This document shows, one piece after another, positions 4,974 through 6,908 of a stretch of 6,908 nt of DNA. Location of the stretch: the NCBI GenBank assembly GCA_027082895.1, contig JALWTJ010000203.1, forward strand, positions 1 through 6,908, given 5' to 3'. Numbering within the stretch: the first letter of the stretch is position 1; each line of letters starts with the position of its first letter. Both the position numbers and the translations under genes were made by a program. The notes beneath the pieces were generated by a model. It did no database searches and was not told the DNA's origin. It saw only the letters and a list, made by a program, of their open reading frames with translations. This DNA is from Hyphomicrobiales bacterium (lineage in GTDB: Bacteria > Pseudomonadota > Alphaproteobacteria > Rhizobiales > Devosiaceae).

Positions 4974-6125
4974 ATGAGCCCGAAGCCGCCCGCAGGAGCG
5001 AGTGACTCCCCCGCCTTGGCCCCGAGCCGCCACACGGTTCCCGGCCGCATCCTGTTGCAGATCATACAGGTCTGGGCATGGGTGTTCCTGGCCCTTCTGA
5101 TCCTGTTCTTCATCGTTGCCGTGCCCCTGGTGTCGGGCAGTTCGGTCAGCTTCCTGTCCATCCGCAACTCCCAGAACATCCTGGTCGCCATAACGCCCGT
5201 CCTGCTGCTGGGCCTGGGGCAGACCTTCGTCATCATTTCGGGGGGAATCGATCTGTCGGTGGGCTGGGTCATGAGTTTTGCTTCCGTACTGTCCGCCCTT
5301 GCCTTGCGGGAAAGTTTCAATGCGGGGCTGCCACTGCCCCTTGCTGTTCTTGCCGGTTTTCTGGCCGCCATTGCCGGGGCTGGGCTGATAGGGCTTATCA
5401 ATGGCACCATCATTGCCCGCCTCAAGGTGCCCCCCTTCATCGTCACCCTGGGCATGTCCTTCATCGTGCGCGGTGTCGCCCTGCTGATGTCGGAAAACAC
5501 GACCGTGATCGGCCTGCCGCGGGGCGTGCGCGACTATGGCAATGAATCCCTGTTCTATCTGATAGGCGGGGAGGGGGGCGGCCTGTATTTTTTCACCCGA
5601 CCCGACGTGACCGGGGCTCTCCTGCGGCGCATGGACCGCATCATTACCTATCCGGTGCTGCTGACCGCCATCGTGGTCGGGATTGCAATCTATGTCTTGC
5701 GGCGCACGAAGTTCGGCCGGCATACCTACGCCATCGGCGGCAACCGGGAAGCCTCCATCCGGGCAGGGGTTCCCGTCGACAAGCATGTGATCCGTCTCTA
5801 TGTGCTGTCCGCCGCTACCGCCGGCATTGCCGGGTTCCTGTCCATGCTGCGCTTTACTGCCGGTTCCGCTGTCATTGGTGACCCGCTGCTGCTGTCCTCC
5901 ATTGCCGCGGTGATCATTGGCGGTGTTTCCCTGTTCGGCGGTTCGGGGACCATTGTGGGCACCATTATCGGCTCCCTCATCATTGCCGTTCTGACCACCG
6001 GCCTGGTGATGCTGAACGTGCCCTCCTTCTGGCAGTTCATCGTTGTCGGCGCGGTGGTGATACTGGCCGTTCTGATCGACCAGTCCCGCGACGCAATCCG
6101 CAACAGGATCGAGAGCAAGAGATGA
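4974..6125 (+). CDS. CUT2-type sugar ABC transporter permease (RbsC/FrcC-like)
   Basis: 383 aa, an integral inner-membrane protein of the BPD_transp_2 family that forms the sugar channel. Hydrophobic segments are clear at about 31-53, 68-90, 98-112, 120-144, 155-172, 227-242, 275-293, 305-321, 326-345 and 353-368. Family hallmarks: GGIDLSVGW at 90-98, LINGTIIARLKVPPFIVTLG at 141-160, and the ATPase-coupling loop IGGNREASIRAGV at 254-266. It is longer than RbsC (about 320 aa) owing to an N-terminal extension and a hydrophilic stretch at 181-225. ATG at 4974 is preferred over the in-frame ATG at 4905, which lies in a hairpin; its Shine-Dalgarno (AGG at 4963-4965) is weak, fitting lower expression than the binding protein. 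Its stop overlaps the ATPase start as ATGA. Confidence 0.95.
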   Translation: MSPKPPAGASDSPALAPSRHTVPGRILLQIIQVWAWVFLALLILFFIVAVPLVSGSSVSFLSIRNSQNILVAITPVLLLGLGQTFVIISGGIDLSVGWVMSFASVLSALALRESFNAGLPLPLAVLAGFLAAIAGAGLIGLINGTIIARLKVPPFIVTLGMSFIVRGVALLMSENTTVIGLPRGVRDYGNESLFYLIGGEGGGLYFFTRPDVTGALLRRMDRIITYPVLLTAIVVGIAIYVLRRTKFGRHTYAIGGNREASIRAGVPVDKHVIRLYVLSAATAGIAGFLSMLRFTAGSAVIGDPLLLSSIAAVIIGGVSLFGGSGTIVGTIIGSLIIAVLTTGLVMLNVPSFWQFIVVGAVVILAVLIDQSRDAIRNRIESKR

Positions 6126-6908
6126 CCCGGAAACAGGAACAGCAACAGCAAAAGAATCGGCAACAGGACCGGAAGCCCATTCTTTCCATTCGTGGCCTGA
6201 CCAAGCGCTTTGGTGGCCTGACGGCGGTGGATGGCGTATCGTTCGATGTCTATCCGGGGGAGGTTGTGGCCCTTCTGGGGGACAACGGGGCGGGAAAGTC
6301 CACCCTGATCAAATGCGTTTCCGGGGTGCATGTTCCCACCGCCGGCGAGATCGTTTTCGGTGGTGAAACGGTCAGCTTCAACCGCCCCATCGAGGCACGG
6401 GACAAGGGGATCGAGACCATCTATCAGGACCTGGCCCTGGCCAGCAATCTGGACGTGCCGGGCAATGTCTTTCTGGGCCGCGAACTGGAACGTTCCCTGC
6501 TTGGCGGGCTGATCCGGCCGCTGGACGACAGAAAGATGCTTGCGGAAACCCGTGCGGCGCTCAGCACCCTTCATGTCAAGATTCCTTCCCTGCGCGCGCC
6601 CATCGAAACCTTGTCCGGCGGCCAGCGCCAGGCCGTGGCCATTGCCCGTGCGGTCTATTGGGACGCGCGCCTGATGATCATGGACGAACCCACCAACAAT
6701 CTGGGGGTGCCCGAGCAGAAGAAGGTGCTGGAACTGATCAACCGGTTGCGGGATCACGGGGTGCCGGTCATCCTGATTTCTCACACCTTGCCCGAAGTGT
6801 TTTCGGTCTCCGATCGCCTGATTGTCATGCATCGGGGAAGAAAGGTGGCGCAAAAGAAGATTTCGCAGACCAATTCGGAAGAAGTGGTGCAATATATGGT
6901 CGGCGCGC
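6122..6908 (+). CDS. Sugar ABC transporter ATPase, single-domain FrcA-like (3' end cut by window)
   Basis: 262 codons are open to the edge. After a hydrophilic glutamine-rich N-terminus (residues 4-15), one nucleotide-binding domain carries Walker A GDNGAGKST at 53-61, Q-loop Gln102, signature LSGGQRQ at 164-170, Walker B LMIMDEP at 184-190 with Glu189, and switch His221. It ends in the region where single-domain proteins such as Sinorhizobium FrcA (about 260 aa) finish, so few residues are likely missing, unless it is the first half of a two-domain RbsA-type protein. The D-loop reads NNLG instead of the usual xALD, as I recall for FrcA-type proteins. It powers sugar uptake at the inner membrane. 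ATG at 6122 overlaps the permease stop (ATGA), implying translational coupling. The gene order binding protein, permease, ATPase matches frcBCA. Confidence 0.93.
   Translation, partial: MTRKQEQQQQKNRQQDRKPILSIRGLTKRFGGLTAVDGVSFDVYPGEVVALLGDNGAGKSTLIKCVSGVHVPTAGEIVFGGETVSFNRPIEARDKGIETIYQDLALASNLDVPGNVFLGRELERSLLGGLIRPLDDRKMLAETRAALSTLHVKIPSLRAPIETLSGGQRQAVAIARAVYWDARLMIMDEPTNNLGVPEQKKVLELINRLRDHGVPVILISHTLPEVFSVSDRLIVMHRGRKVAQKKISQTNSEEVVQYMVGA

Noticed and set aside
3888..6892. Long minus-strand open frames opposite the transporter genes (3888-4658, 4920-5786, 5798-6892)
   Set aside because: Same reasoning: antisense to well-supported transporter genes and no recognisable domain.
1..6908. 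CRISPR array, insertion sequence, tRNA gene, toxin-antitoxin or defence genes
   Set aside because: No regularly spaced repeats, transposase frames, terminal inverted repeats, cloverleaf sequence or defence-type domains were found on reading both strands.

Overview
The window looks like part of a carbohydrate-use locus from a GC-rich (roughly 60 %) Gram-negative bacterium, most likely an alphaproteobacterium. The grounds are the secreted periplasmic binding protein, a CUT2-type ABC importer with a single-domain, FrcA-like ATPase (an arrangement known from rhizobial FrcBCA), and dense packing with 4-bp gene overlaps. No genus can be named from the sequence alone. I see no mobile element, CRISPR array, tRNA or rRNA gene.

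The locus is two divergent gene sets around one control region (3371-3836). The left set reads on the minus strand: a LacI/GalR-type repressor (2348-3370), an SMP-30-type sugar lactonase (1422-2288), a short-chain dehydrogenase/reductase (SDR, 646-1425) and a second SDR (1-635) cut by the window edge. The lactonase and first SDR overlap by 4 bp, and the two SDRs are 10 bp apart. The right set reads on the plus strand: a periplasmic sugar-binding protein (3837-4820), a membrane permease (4974-6125) and an ABC ATPase (6122 to the right edge). The last two overlap by 4 bp.

Between the sets lies a perfect 16-bp palindrome with a CG centre (3528-3543), typical of a LacI-family operator. It abuts a plausible plus-strand promoter (TTGACA at 3501-3506, TTTAAG at 3523-3528). 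After it comes a leader of about 300 nt containing several perfect palindromes and competing stem-loops. A second structured gap (4821-4973) separates binding protein and permease and contains three consecutive stem-loops.

Together the genes fit import of an unphosphorylated sugar by the ABC system, oxidation of the aldose to a lactone by one SDR, ring opening by the SMP-30 lactonase, and oxidation of a later 2-keto-3-deoxy acid by the second SDR. That second SDR resembles the DHRS6 / 2-keto-3-deoxy-L-fuconate dehydrogenase group. This is the logic of the non-phosphorylative L-fucose and L-rhamnose type pathways. The expected dehydratase and final hydrolase or aldolase are not visible and, if present, should lie left of position 1. 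The actual sugar cannot be read from the sequence. The families are all known; what is unassigned is the substrate and the RNA-level control.
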